In this document: positions 44,833 to 53,312 of the stretch, piece by piece
Layout of the letters: every line of letters begins with the position of its first letter
Position numbering within the stretch: the stretch's first letter is position 1
DNA from: CAYVLA01 sp964549615 [NCBI: uncultured Thermococci archaeon]
GTDB taxonomy: Archaea; CAYQAE01; CAYVLA01
Assembly (NCBI GenBank): GCA_964549615.1
Contig: CAZJVP010000099.1
Coordinates: 1-64,000, forward strand
Length of the DNA: 64,000 nt
Direction: 5' to 3'
Position numbers and translations under genes: made by a program
Notes under the pieces: generated by a model
The model's database searches: none
What the model was told of the DNA's origin: nothing
The model's input: the letters and a program-made list of their open reading frames with translations, nothing else

Positions 44833-45859
44833 GGATCTCAAGCGAGCCACCACGTGAACGCAGTCGTCGCAGAAGCGCTTCGACCGGCTCCGCGAATGTC
44901 AGGAAACGGCGATCGAGGATCGCCATGGGCTCGGTGTGGCCCCCAAATCCCTTCTTCCATCTGTACACGCCATGCTGGGCCGAGGATGGGTCGAGGAATA
45001 CCTCGCCCATGTTGTATCTGGACAGGCCCATCGAGACTCCCCACTCAATGACCTTCCAGTGGAGCAGATCGTTTGCCCTATAGTCCTTCGCCTCAGGCGT
45101 GTAACAGGTGTAGGGACAGAAAGCCGTGTCCAAGTGGTTCAGGACGAGGGCCGATGCGACCGGACAGTTGCCCGACTCCGCAATGAAGACCCTGATCATA
45201 TCTCTGGGCCGGAATGAATCCCAAAGCGCCTCCACGTGCCGGAACGAGAATGGTTGAAACCCCCTGTCCTGGGCAAATCTCACGAACATATCGTGAAAGA
45301 CGGAGAGGTCGGCCTTGTCCGCGGATGCCCTCACCCTGACGCCCTTCTCGGACGCTTGCCTAACGTTCCTTCTCTTCGGCGGATCCATCTGCCCCCAAGC
45401 ATGGGAGGCCTCTCTCGGAAGGTCCACAAGGAAGATCTCCGCCTTCCTAGTAACTCGGTACCCATGCGGGCCGGTCAACACGTCAAGCAGGCCTGCCGCT
45501 TCGAAGCGGTGGACACGGGCCCTGGATATTAGATTCTTCCGGGCGTACTCGTTGACGCGGGACACAAGGGCTGAGGCGACCGCGGTTGCCTCGGGCTTCG
45601 GGAGACGAATTAAGGATGGACCGCCGCCGCTACTACCCCCCATTACGATCTGCGAGAAAGGCCTGTTCCGTCGAATCCCTTGAAGCACGCCAAGGGGCCT
45701 GTCGCTCCAGGCCAGAAATCTCACCGGCAGCATCCCGCCGCCGCGCCGTTTCACCGCCTCTCCGTATTCGTAACACTGGCGATAGTCGCCCTGCCCAGAC
45801 TGCCTCAGCACCTCGTCCCAGTCGGACGCCCTGGGTGCTTGATCGATTTCTATCTTCAA
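44825..45859 (-). CDS. FemAB-like / GNAT acyltransferase
   Basis: A 344-residue protein of the FemAB type with two GNAT-like halves. QGDYRQCYEYGEAVKRRGG is the family start, KRRNVRQASEKGVRVRA and VFHDMFVRFAQDRGFQPF the central helix arm, and CPVASALVLN, YRANDLLHWKVIEWG and GVYRWKKGFGGH the C-terminal domain. Such enzymes add an aminoacyl or acyl group to a lipid-linked or cell-wall glycan. In an archaeon without murein the acceptor is likely to be a surface glycan sugar. TTG 45859 follows the radical SAM gene by 18 bases. Confidence 0.8.
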   Translation of the reverse strand: MKIEIDQAPRASDWDEVLRQSGQGDYRQCYEYGEAVKRRGGGMLPVRFLAWSDRPLGVLQGIRRNRPFSQIVMGGSSGGGPSLIRLPKPEATAVASALVSRVNEYARKNLISRARVHRFEAAGLLDVLTGPHGYRVTRKAEIFLVDLPREASHAWGQMDPPKRRNVRQASEKGVRVRASADKADLSVFHDMFVRFAQDRGFQPFSFRHVEALWDSFRPRDMIRVFIAESGNCPVASALVLNHLDTAFCPYTCYTPEAKDYRANDLLHWKVIEWGVSMGLSRYNMGEVFLDPSSAQHGVYRWKKGFGGHTEPMAILDRRFLTFAEPVEALLRRLRSRGGSLEIHA

Positions 45860-45877
45860 CCGGAAACCGACCTCGCC

Positions 45878-47395
45878 TTATTCACCTGTGCTGACTGCCT
45901 CTTTGACTTTTCTTGAGACAGTTGGGTACCGGGATATCCATTTGACCTCGTCAAATGCCTGCCCGAAGTGCATGTATCGGAGGCTTCTTAGAAGCCGCTT
46001 GAACTTCTCCTTTGGCCTCGATCTGTCCAGAAGATACCTTCTCGCGAGCGCGATCTCCTCGGAGCTGAAATCGTCATAGCCAAGCACCGGTGAATCCCCA
46101 GAGATGCAAGACCTGTCCTGCGTCTTCATCCAACCCTTCCGCCTGGCCTCTTCGAAGAGCTTGGTGCCCGGATAAGGCACAAGGAAAGCCACGTTGATCC
46201 GATGCGGCTGGAGCCTGTCCAGGATTTCGGCGGTTTCCCTGACCGTCCGCCAGCTCTCCCCGGGAAGGCCAACCATCACATTAGCGGTGATGGGTATAGA
46301 GGCCGAACGCAGCGAGCGAAAGCCCTTGATCATCTTTCCGAGGGTCGATCCCCTCTTCCCCCTCTGTGAGAAAAGAAGATCTGCCCCCGTCTCCAAGCCG
46401 ACCTGTGCATTCACGCACCCTGACCTCTTCATCGCCGCGGCAAGCTCGTCGGTCACAAGATCAGCCCGCATCTCGGCCCTCCAGACGATCCTCAAGTCCT
46501 TTTCGAGGAGCCCGTTGCAGATCGCAATCGACCTTTCCACGTCAAAGTTCCACGTTGGATCCCTGAACCAGATCGCCTCTACCGAATACTTCCGTACAAG
46601 CGTCTCTACCTCGTCCACGGTCCTCTCGGCGGAAAGCGCCCTCCATCGCGTCCCGAACTCTAGGATGTAGGGGCAGTACTCACAGCCGTAGGGGCAGCCC
46701 CTGCTGGACAGAACCGTGAAGAACCTCCTGCCCCGCCCCCCTCTCTTCATCTCGATCTTTCCGTAATCGTAGTAGCGCTCCATGTCCAGAAGTTCATAGG
46801 CAGGAGACGGCAGAGAGTCAAGATCATCGAGGGGTGGCGAAGGCGCCGTTCGAACGATCCGGCCGCCATCACTGAAGCTTATGCCACGGACCTCAGCGAG
46901 CCCAGTCTTCCCCGACAGGGCATCGCAGAGATCGGCAAGGCAGGTCTCAAGCTCCCCCTCGATCACAACGTCGACCGAATCGCCGAGGAGTTCCTCACGG
47001 TAGATGCAGGAAACGGGCCCCCACGTGGCGCTAACTGCGTCCGGAGCAGATGACTTGATCTTGCGAAGGACTTGTTGGTCTCCATCAAAGCAGGGAAAGC
47101 ACGGGCGACTCACGATGAGTTCGAACGAGCCGTTCTTGATGTATGCCGATATGCTTTCGAGGTCCCAGCATCTCACCTGGCAGTCGAGGATGTGCACGTC
47201 GTGCCCACGCATCCGGGCGGAAGCGGCGGCATACGCCTCGAGCAATGGCGGAAGGACTGGGGCGCTGGCGTCGTGGCCGAAGCTTCTCCTCCTGGATATG
47301 GAACCGACCACGCCAAAGCCACCGGCGAAATCCCTTTCGATGTTCCTCCCAGGCGGGCTGGGAAGGTTGAGAAGGAGCACCCTCAAGAGGCTCAC
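45878..47395 (-). CDS. B12-binding-type radical SAM protein 2
   Basis: A 505-residue radical SAM enzyme. The iron-sulfur motif C-x3-C-x2-C is SSRGCPYGCEYCPY near residue 215, with GLETGADLLFSQRG and VGLPGESWRTV in the barrel. The N-terminal domain has the B12-binding-like fold (VHILDCQV, SATWGPVSC), but without the D-x-H-x2-G cobalamin lower-ligand motif. The reaction may be a methylation or another carbon-carbon or carbon-heteroatom step on a glycan or lipid. GTG 47395 overlaps the upstream stop by four bases (GTGA). Confidence 0.8.
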   Translation of the reverse strand: MSLLRVLLLNLPSPPGRNIERDFAGGFGVVGSISRRRSFGHDASAPVLPPLLEAYAAASARMRGHDVHILDCQVRCWDLESISAYIKNGSFELIVSRPCFPCFDGDQQVLRKIKSSAPDAVSATWGPVSCIYREELLGDSVDVVIEGELETCLADLCDALSGKTGLAEVRGISFSDGGRIVRTAPSPPLDDLDSLPSPAYELLDMERYYDYGKIEMKRGGRGRRFFTVLSSRGCPYGCEYCPYILEFGTRWRALSAERTVDEVETLVRKYSVEAIWFRDPTWNFDVERSIAICNGLLEKDLRIVWRAEMRADLVTDELAAAMKRSGCVNAQVGLETGADLLFSQRGKRGSTLGKMIKGFRSLRSASIPITANVMVGLPGESWRTVRETAEILDRLQPHRINVAFLVPYPGTKLFEEARRKGWMKTQDRSCISGDSPVLGYDDFSSEEIALARRYLLDRSRPKEKFKRLLRSLRYMHFGQAFDEVKWISRYPTVSRKVKEAVSTGE

Positions 47396-48921
47396 CCTTC
47401 GGACGGACGGACATGCCTGAGCCCAACCCTCGAGCTCAGTCGCTTGAGCAGCGCCGGCGCAACGACCCTGGAGTAGTACGCGGGGTTGAGCCAGAACATC
47501 CTCCCATAGCGGGAGGACCACTCGACTCTTCTTATGCGGGCTTTGAACCTGCGTATGCCGCGCAAGACATCCCGCATGGTCTTGAACTCGGTGCGTATCT
47601 GCCCGCTTGCACGGATGATCGTCGGGAACTCGCGCCAGGAGTCTATCGGGTCGAACACGCCGTCTTCGACTCCCATCTCATAGAGCGGGGTCTTTGGATA
47701 TGGTACCGACAAGGACGGGCGGGCGAAGGTGACCCGCGGAAGCCTCGACATGCGCTGCGCGAACTCCAACGTCGCTTCGATGGTATCTTTGCTCTCACCG
47801 GGGAGCCCGAAAAGAAGGTTGTTGCTGGCGTGGATGCCCGCGCTTGAGGTCCATCTGATGGACTGCTCAGCTTCCTCCACCGTCTGCTTCTTGCCTATAC
47901 GGTCCAAGACCTCCTGGCTTGCTGACTCCAGCCCATAGTTGAGCTGGTAGCAGCCCGACCTCTTCATCAGCTCAAGCAGATCGGCGTCCACGGAGGAGTA
48001 CCTCGTCTCCGCGCTCCACGCAATCTGGATGCCTCGTTCGATGATCATTTCGCATATCCTTGCGGTTCGCGCGCGGTCGATCGAGAACTCGGGGTCCTGG
48101 AACCGAACGATCCTTACCCCGTGATCCCTATACAGCAGCTCAAGCTCGTCCACGACGTTCCCCGGCGACCTGGACCGAAACCCCCTTCTGTGGATGTAGA
48201 GAGCACAGAAGGCGCAGCCGAACGGGCATCCCCTTGAGCTCAGGATGAATGTGGAAAGGCCTTGAAAGCTGTACAGGTCTGACTTATAGTATCCGAACTT
48301 CTGGTAGGGGGAAAGTGGCATGATCTCGTAGAGGGGAAAGGGGTTTTCATCCAAGTCCACCGTCCGCGCCGGAGGGTTCAGTTCAACATCGCGGGGGCCG
48401 AGGCGGACAACAGTACCCGGTATATCAAGCGGTTCATTGCCTGAAGCAATTGCCGCGACCAACTCCCAAACGGGGGCCTCGGGCTCTCCCACGACGCCGA
48501 TGTCGGCCGATCCCATCTCCTGCATCGCTGACTCGGGGAAGACCGTCACATGTGGGCCTATGACGACCAGAGTTACGTTCCGTAATAGAGCGCGGGTGGC
48601 GTCAAGGAGCTGGGCAGGGACCTTAACCGACGGGTAGGGGCATATCCATCTGTCGAATGCCGCAGTGTTCAGGACCACCACATCAGGCCGTTGGGCAGCT
48701 ATCCTTCGTGCAGTTTCCTCGACGGACAGCTGGGCGGCGTTAGCCTCAAGAAGGGCGAGATCAACGCCCTCGCCTAGCCCCCTTCTCAACATGGAAGCGG
48801 CGTACGCGAGGTCAAGGGGCGGCCTGTTCCTGCGGTTTGTGAAATGGAAATACTGGGTCAGATCCAAGCCATCGATTCTCACGGGGTAACTGGAGGGATG
48901 AGGAGTGTTCACGAAGAGCAC
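47392..48921 (-). CDS. B12-binding-type radical SAM protein 1
   Basis: A radical SAM enzyme of about 509 residues. The N-terminal domain starts LFVNTPHPSSYPVRIDGLDL and has IGPHVTVFPESAMQEM; the cluster motif is SSRGCPFGCAFCALY near residue 205; NYGLESASQEVLDRIGKK and NLLFGLPGESKDTI are barrel blocks. No D-x-H-x2-G motif is present. GTG 48921 is chosen because the TATA element (48974-48983) lies upstream of it; the frame to 49245 lies over the divergent GT4 gene. It shares its general plan with the following radical SAM gene, but the two are only distantly similar. Confidence 0.8.
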   Translation of the reverse strand: MLFVNTPHPSSYPVRIDGLDLTQYFHFTNRRNRPPLDLAYAASMLRRGLGEGVDLALLEANAAQLSVEETARRIAAQRPDVVVLNTAAFDRWICPYPSVKVPAQLLDATRALLRNVTLVVIGPHVTVFPESAMQEMGSADIGVVGEPEAPVWELVAAIASGNEPLDIPGTVVRLGPRDVELNPPARTVDLDENPFPLYEIMPLSPYQKFGYYKSDLYSFQGLSTFILSSRGCPFGCAFCALYIHRRGFRSRSPGNVVDELELLYRDHGVRIVRFQDPEFSIDRARTARICEMIIERGIQIAWSAETRYSSVDADLLELMKRSGCYQLNYGLESASQEVLDRIGKKQTVEEAEQSIRWTSSAGIHASNNLLFGLPGESKDTIEATLEFAQRMSRLPRVTFARPSLSVPYPKTPLYEMGVEDGVFDPIDSWREFPTIIRASGQIRTEFKTMRDVLRGIRRFKARIRRVEWSSRYGRMFWLNPAYYSRVVAPALLKRLSSRVGLRHVRPSEG

Positions 48922-48973
48922 TCTTGTCCCGGTCGTCTCGTTCCGCTCCGAACAAACGATCCCGACGCGTTTA

Positions 48974-48983
48974 CTTATATTTG
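48974..48983 (-). promoter_or_regulatory. TATA box of the radical SAM operon
   Basis: AAATATAAG on the minus strand is within 48974-48983. It gives a predicted leader of about 30 nt before GTG 48921. Confidence 0.5.
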
Positions 48984-49001
48984 ATGTGCGCCTAGATTTC
49001 G

Positions 49002-49011
49002 GCTTGAAAGG
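49002..49011 (+). promoter_or_regulatory. TATA box of the GT4 gene at 49031
   Basis: GCTTGAAAGG is centred about 25 nt from ATG 49031, the leaderless spacing. Confidence 0.5.
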
Positions 49012-49030
49012 ATCGCGAATGTGAAGAGCT

Positions 49031-50239
49031 ATGAACGTACTTTTGGTGACGAGGAAGTTCCCACCGCCGAATGACCTGGGGGCCGTTGCAACCCTGCTCT
49101 GGGAAGTGTCCAACGGCTTGGTCGACAGGGGGGTCAACGTAGTCGTCCTGGCGGGTCCCCATCGGGGGGCGGACATCGAGGAACCCAGAAAAGGACTGCG
49201 GATTGTCCGATTTAAGGCTAGTAGAGCCGGTGTCAACCGGAGCATTCCTTCCGCACTTAGGAAAGCCGAGATGGGGGCTGACGTGATCCACCTTCACGAC
49301 GTGCTGCCCATGGGGCTGCCCCTTTTGTGGAGACTGTCGCGCAATCCCGCGCCCAGGTTCTGGACCTGGCACAACCTCGCCCCCCTTTGCAGGAATTCTT
49401 TTTTGTGGCCTCCGTGTTCGCTTTGCCGAGGCGATGCAATCCCGGGGAGGTCGGGCCTTTGCTATCTGGATCGCGAACCAGACTGCAAGAATTGCTTCCC
49501 CAAAGGCATCAAGGGCCGAATTGGCCATGGAAGGTTCCTCATATCTTCCAAGGTGATCCTCACGCTCGCCAAGCGTTTCAACCTCATCGTTCCCTCGCGG
49601 GCGGCAAAACGTGTGCTCCAAGGCGCGGTCGGCGAACCCGTCAGGGTCATACCTAATGCAACCGTTCCACCGCCCCTTGTCATGAGCCACAGGGAAGCGA
49701 ATCCCGTCGAGGTCGTCTTCGGAGGCAGGATAGTCCCCGAAAAGGGTCTCGACCTGCTTGTGGACTCCCTTCGGGGGGTGGATGTTCAGTTGACCAGTTA
49801 CGGATTGGGACGAACGGAGTACTGCCAGAGACTGGCCCAACGCGCGCGCGAGGCGGGCGTCAACTACATACAAAAAAGATGGGTCGCCTACGAGAAGCTA
49901 CACGCGCTTCTATCCAGTGCGGATCTCTGCGCGGTACCTAGCAGGGGGTTTGAGACGTTCGGCATGATCGCGCTGGACGCCGAGTCCGCAGGGTTGCCTT
50001 TGGTTTTGTCGCGGTCGGGGGGGTTGACCGAAGTGGCAGCCGACGGTAAGAACGCACTGTATTTCGACCGCGAGGACTGCGAGGGCCTAGCCCTAGCGAT
50101 AGATTCACTGGCGCGGGATCCCAAGAGGAGAGCGAAGTACTCCAGAATCTCAAGAAAGATCGTACAAACCCGCTTCCCGGTCTCTAGACACGTCGATCTC
50201 CTCCTGAAGGCATACGAGTCGAAGGGCGACCAACCGTGA
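49031..50239 (+). CDS. GT4 family glycosyltransferase with cysteine cluster
   Basis: A 402-residue enzyme, MNVLLVTRKFPPPNDLGAVA at its start. Around residues 117-155 a cysteine-rich insert (CRNSF, CSLCRGD, CYLDR, CKNCFPKG) may bind zinc or another metal. The donor domain has FGGRIVPEKGLDLLV and SRGFETFGMIALDAESAGLP, where the second acidic residue of E-x7-E is Asp. It begins a plus-strand operon, overlapping the next gene by four bases. Confidence 0.85.
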   Translation: MNVLLVTRKFPPPNDLGAVATLLWEVSNGLVDRGVNVVVLAGPHRGADIEEPRKGLRIVRFKASRAGVNRSIPSALRKAEMGADVIHLHDVLPMGLPLLWRLSRNPAPRFWTWHNLAPLCRNSFLWPPCSLCRGDAIPGRSGLCYLDREPDCKNCFPKGIKGRIGHGRFLISSKVILTLAKRFNLIVPSRAAKRVLQGAVGEPVRVIPNATVPPPLVMSHREANPVEVVFGGRIVPEKGLDLLVDSLRGVDVQLTSYGLGRTEYCQRLAQRAREAGVNYIQKRWVAYEKLHALLSSADLCAVPSRGFETFGMIALDAESAGLPLVLSRSGGLTEVAADGKNALYFDREDCEGLALAIDSLARDPKRRAKYSRISRKIVQTRFPVSRHVDLLLKAYESKGDQP

Positions 50240-51420
50240 GAGATCGTTTCGAGGGCCAGAGCGTGCTTTTTGTCGTGTCTTCGGTGACGGGCAACCAGCT
50301 CACAAGAGCTTATCCGTTCGCCTCGCTCTTGGCGCAGGGAGGCAGAAAGGTGGAGATAATCGGGCCGGCCAAGACCGGGTCCGGTCTGTACATAGAGGAC
50401 TCCAACTTCGAGATAAGACCGATCCCCCGCCTCTCCTTGAGGTCCAGAACGCGATGGCTCTCCGGAAAAGTGTCGCGGTATGACATCGTTTGTGTGTCCA
50501 AACCGTGTTGGGAAGGGACCCTGGCGGCCGTGATGGCGAAGAGAATGGGCAAGATGTTGATCTTTGATATCGACGACGACGACCCTCGAAACTGGTTCTT
50601 CGATTTGCGAACGGATGCCGGGAGGATCGGGCCGAAGGGCATCGCCGCGAGGCTTCCTGAGGCCGTTGTGATACAGGTAAACTTCTCGATGCGCGTGATC
50701 GCCGACCGACTGACGGTTGCATCCCACGCCTTAAGAAGGAAGTACGGAGGCCAGGTCGTCTACGTGCCCATCCCGTCACGGATCTTTGAGGGACAGACGC
50801 GTGACATTCCGGGCGACAAGATCGTCATGTACGCGGGGGCGATCAGGGCTCACAAAGGGATAGAGACGCTGATCGAGGCATTCACATTGGCCAAGTCACA
50901 GGTCCCTGAGGCTAAGCTGTATCTGGTCGGGCCCATCCATGAGGACTCTATCAGCTGGGAGGGCATGAGCCGGAGGATCGACAGGGTGAACGATATCTTC
51001 TGCCCGGGGTTTCAGCCGATCCAGGCCATTCCTAAGTGGCTGTCCAAGGCAGACTGTCTGGTTCTGCCGAATCCCGACAATCCGATCCACAGGGCGCAGT
51101 CGCCGGTCAAACTGATGTACTACATGGGTGCCCACCGGCCCATCGTCACCACCCCGGTGGGGGAGATACCGCTCATCCTTGATGAGGGGTCGGCCCTCTT
51201 CGTGCCGCCGGACGATCCGCAAAGCATGTCGGAAGCGATCGTGAGGGTCCTTTCGGATCCAGGTCTTTCCCGCAAGTTGGCCGATGCGTCGAACCGGATA
51301 TTCCTAGAACGCCACTGCGCCGAGGTCATGCATGATGGGATCGAGGAGATCTACTCTCTTGAGGGCGTCGGCAGGGCGCCCGGGACAACTGGCCTTGCCC
51401 GAGAGGGTCGGATCACATGA
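50236..51420 (+). CDS. GT4-like glycosyltransferase
   Basis: A 394-residue enzyme. An N-terminal domain beginning SVLFVVSSVTGNQLTRAYPF and an acidic loop IFDIDDDDPRNWFF precede the donor domain VMYAGAIRAHKGIETLI and NPIHRAQSPVKLMYYMGAHRP. GTG 50236 overlaps the previous stop (GTGA). The sugar added is unknown. Confidence 0.8.
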   Translation: MRDRFEGQSVLFVVSSVTGNQLTRAYPFASLLAQGGRKVEIIGPAKTGSGLYIEDSNFEIRPIPRLSLRSRTRWLSGKVSRYDIVCVSKPCWEGTLAAVMAKRMGKMLIFDIDDDDPRNWFFDLRTDAGRIGPKGIAARLPEAVVIQVNFSMRVIADRLTVASHALRRKYGGQVVYVPIPSRIFEGQTRDIPGDKIVMYAGAIRAHKGIETLIEAFTLAKSQVPEAKLYLVGPIHEDSISWEGMSRRIDRVNDIFCPGFQPIQAIPKWLSKADCLVLPNPDNPIHRAQSPVKLMYYMGAHRPIVTTPVGEIPLILDEGSALFVPPDDPQSMSEAIVRVLSDPGLSRKLADASNRIFLERHCAEVMHDGIEEIYSLEGVGRAPGTTGLAREGRIT

Positions 51421-51444
51421 ACGCCTCGAGAACTGTTTGCAAAC

Positions 51445-51454
51445 ATGTTTATGG
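51445..51454 (+). promoter_or_regulatory. TATA-like element before the GT4 gene at 51490
   Basis: ATGTTTATGG is centred about 40 nt from GTG 51490. It lies in the 69-nt gap after the previous stop, so this gene may have its own promoter. Confidence 0.4.
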
Positions 51455-51489
51455 CCGTCTCGTCTCTGCCATAACTTCTTGACAGGTCG

Positions 51490-52641
51490 GTGGACTTGAG
51501 GATCGCGAGGCTTGTGACTTCGTTTCCCCGCGGAGGCCTGCTGACGGGCGGCCTTTTGCCCAACATCTATCACCTTTCGACCGAGGAGATCCGCCGGGGC
51601 AACGAAACCGCGGTCTTCACGTATGGCGGTGACGGGCCGGGCCCGGAACGCGTGGGGGACGTACCGGTTTACAGGTGTGGAAGGCCAAGACTCCAGAGAC
51701 TGTTGCTTGGGCCGGCCATCCTTAGAACGATCCGCAGGACGGGCTTTCATCCCGACATAATCCACTCCATGAACGCAATGCCTCTGGGCTGGCTGTACGA
51801 CCCCTCCGCGTCTAGGAGGGTCGGCGCGCGGTGTGTGCTCTCCGTGCACACGCCCGTCAGGCAGACCGACCGGTTCGCCCCGACCCGGAGGTACGCGCAG
51901 AACGCTGAGTACGCACTCCTCCTCAGGAGGACCTCGGGGAAGGTGGACCTAAACATCGCGGTGTCGCGTTTCGTCATGCGAGAACTCGTCGCGATAGGCG
52001 TGCCGGAGGATCGCATAAGGGTGATTCCCTCGGGCCTGAACACGGACCTCTTCGTCCCCCAACCCCTGTCGTTCTCAGCCCCGTATCACAAGTTCCTCTA
52101 CGTTGGCAGGTTCGCGGCCATAAAGGGACTGGAGAACCTAGTGAAGGCCGCGGCATTGCTGCAGCAGGAGAAGGACTGCAGGAATACGCGGTTCGTCCTC
52201 GTGGGCGGCTCGAGAGATGATGACGACTACTCAAGGACGATTTCGCTCATAGCCCAATACGGATTGGAGCATCTGTTTGCGCTCTACCCACCCACGCCCC
52301 ACCGAGAGATGCCCAACTTCTACAAGAACTGCCACTGCTTCGTCCTTCCCTCGATAAGGGAGCCCCTAGGGAAGGTGCTCTTGGAGGCGATGGCCTCGAG
52401 GAGGCCCGTCGTGGCCTCTGACGCAGGCGGCATTCCGGATCTGGTGCAGCATGACAAGAACGGACTTCTTTTCCGGTCACAGGATCCCAGCTCCCTTGCC
52501 GATGCACTCTCGAGGATCATGGACGATCCGAAGCTGGCGCTGAAGATGGCCTCCAGGGGGGTCCGATTCTGCAAGGGCTTCGACTGGGCTCGAATCTCCC
52601 GCATGTACCTTGAAGCCTTCGAGGAGGTGCTGAAACGATGA
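51490..52641 (+). CDS. GT4 family glycosyltransferase (paralog A)
   Basis: A 383-residue enzyme. LLPNIYHLSTEE and HSMNAMPLGWLYD in the acceptor domain, and SIREPLGKVLLEAMASRRPV in the donor domain, are shared with the gene at 58520-59668, so the two are paralogs. The E-x7-E motif is intact. GTG 51490 or TTG 51496 may be the start. Its stop overlaps the ATG of the acyltransferase gene (ATGA). Confidence 0.85.
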   Translation: MDLRIARLVTSFPRGGLLTGGLLPNIYHLSTEEIRRGNETAVFTYGGDGPGPERVGDVPVYRCGRPRLQRLLLGPAILRTIRRTGFHPDIIHSMNAMPLGWLYDPSASRRVGARCVLSVHTPVRQTDRFAPTRRYAQNAEYALLLRRTSGKVDLNIAVSRFVMRELVAIGVPEDRIRVIPSGLNTDLFVPQPLSFSAPYHKFLYVGRFAAIKGLENLVKAAALLQQEKDCRNTRFVLVGGSRDDDDYSRTISLIAQYGLEHLFALYPPTPHREMPNFYKNCHCFVLPSIREPLGKVLLEAMASRRPVVASDAGGIPDLVQHDKNGLLFRSQDPSSLADALSRIMDDPKLALKMASRGVRFCKGFDWARISRMYLEAFEEVLKR

Positions 52642-53312
52642 TCCAAGAACCTCGCAAGACAGGCTTGCTCAGAATCGCATCTGGGATCAGGACCCGTCTT
52701 GTGCTCAGGGGCATTGGCAGCTTCGGCCCAGGGTCATCGATCGGCGCGGGCGTCAGAATCTACAACAAGAGGCTGGTCCGGATCGGCTCGCACACAAGGA
52801 TCGATGACTACGTTTGCCTCAATGGCCTCGGCGAGAACGGGCTGACCATCGGCTCCCGATGCCAGGTGCGCTTCGGCTGCCTGATCGATTGCTGGAAAGG
52901 CAAGGGAATCCGGATCGGAGACGACACGTTCATCGGGCCGCTGTCCGTCATTCAGGGACAAGGCGGCACGAGCATAGGATCGCGTTGCCTGATCGGTGGA
53001 CATGCCTACATCGTCCCTGCCAGCCACGTATTCTCGGACCCGTCGAGGCCGATTCAAGATCAGGGGGAAACCCGCAAGGGCATAACGATAGAGGACGATG
53101 TCTGGACGGGCTGCGGGGTGAGGATCCTCGACGGGGTGAGGATAGGCAGGGGGAGCGTCATTGGCGCTGGGAGCGTGGTGACCCGCGATATCCCGCCAAT
53201 GTCCGTTGCCTACGGCGTTCCAGCTAGAATCCGGAGAAAACGCGGCCAGGAAGGGCCAGACTCACCGTCAGGAGTCTCCAAACCGAATAGAGGCACAGAA
53301 CTCCAACGATGA
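52638..53312 (+). CDS. hexapeptide-repeat (LbH) acyltransferase
   Basis: A 224-residue left-handed beta-helix protein. Typical repeats are IGAGVRIYNKRLVRIGSHTR, GLTIGSRCQVRF and IGAGSVVTRDIPPMSVAYG, the last being the WcaF/VatD-like end. A histidine in PASHVFSDPS is likely catalytic. It probably O-acetylates a sugar on the product of the preceding GT4. Its last 89 bases overlap the 3' end of the opposite gene, so the C-terminal tail (after about residue 200) is not family-like. Confidence 0.8.
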   Translation: MIQEPRKTGLLRIASGIRTRLVLRGIGSFGPGSSIGAGVRIYNKRLVRIGSHTRIDDYVCLNGLGENGLTIGSRCQVRFGCLIDCWKGKGIRIGDDTFIGPLSVIQGQGGTSIGSRCLIGGHAYIVPASHVFSDPSRPIQDQGETRKGITIEDDVWTGCGVRILDGVRIGRGSVIGAGSVVTRDIPPMSVAYGVPARIRRKRGQEGPDSPSGVSKPNRGTELQR

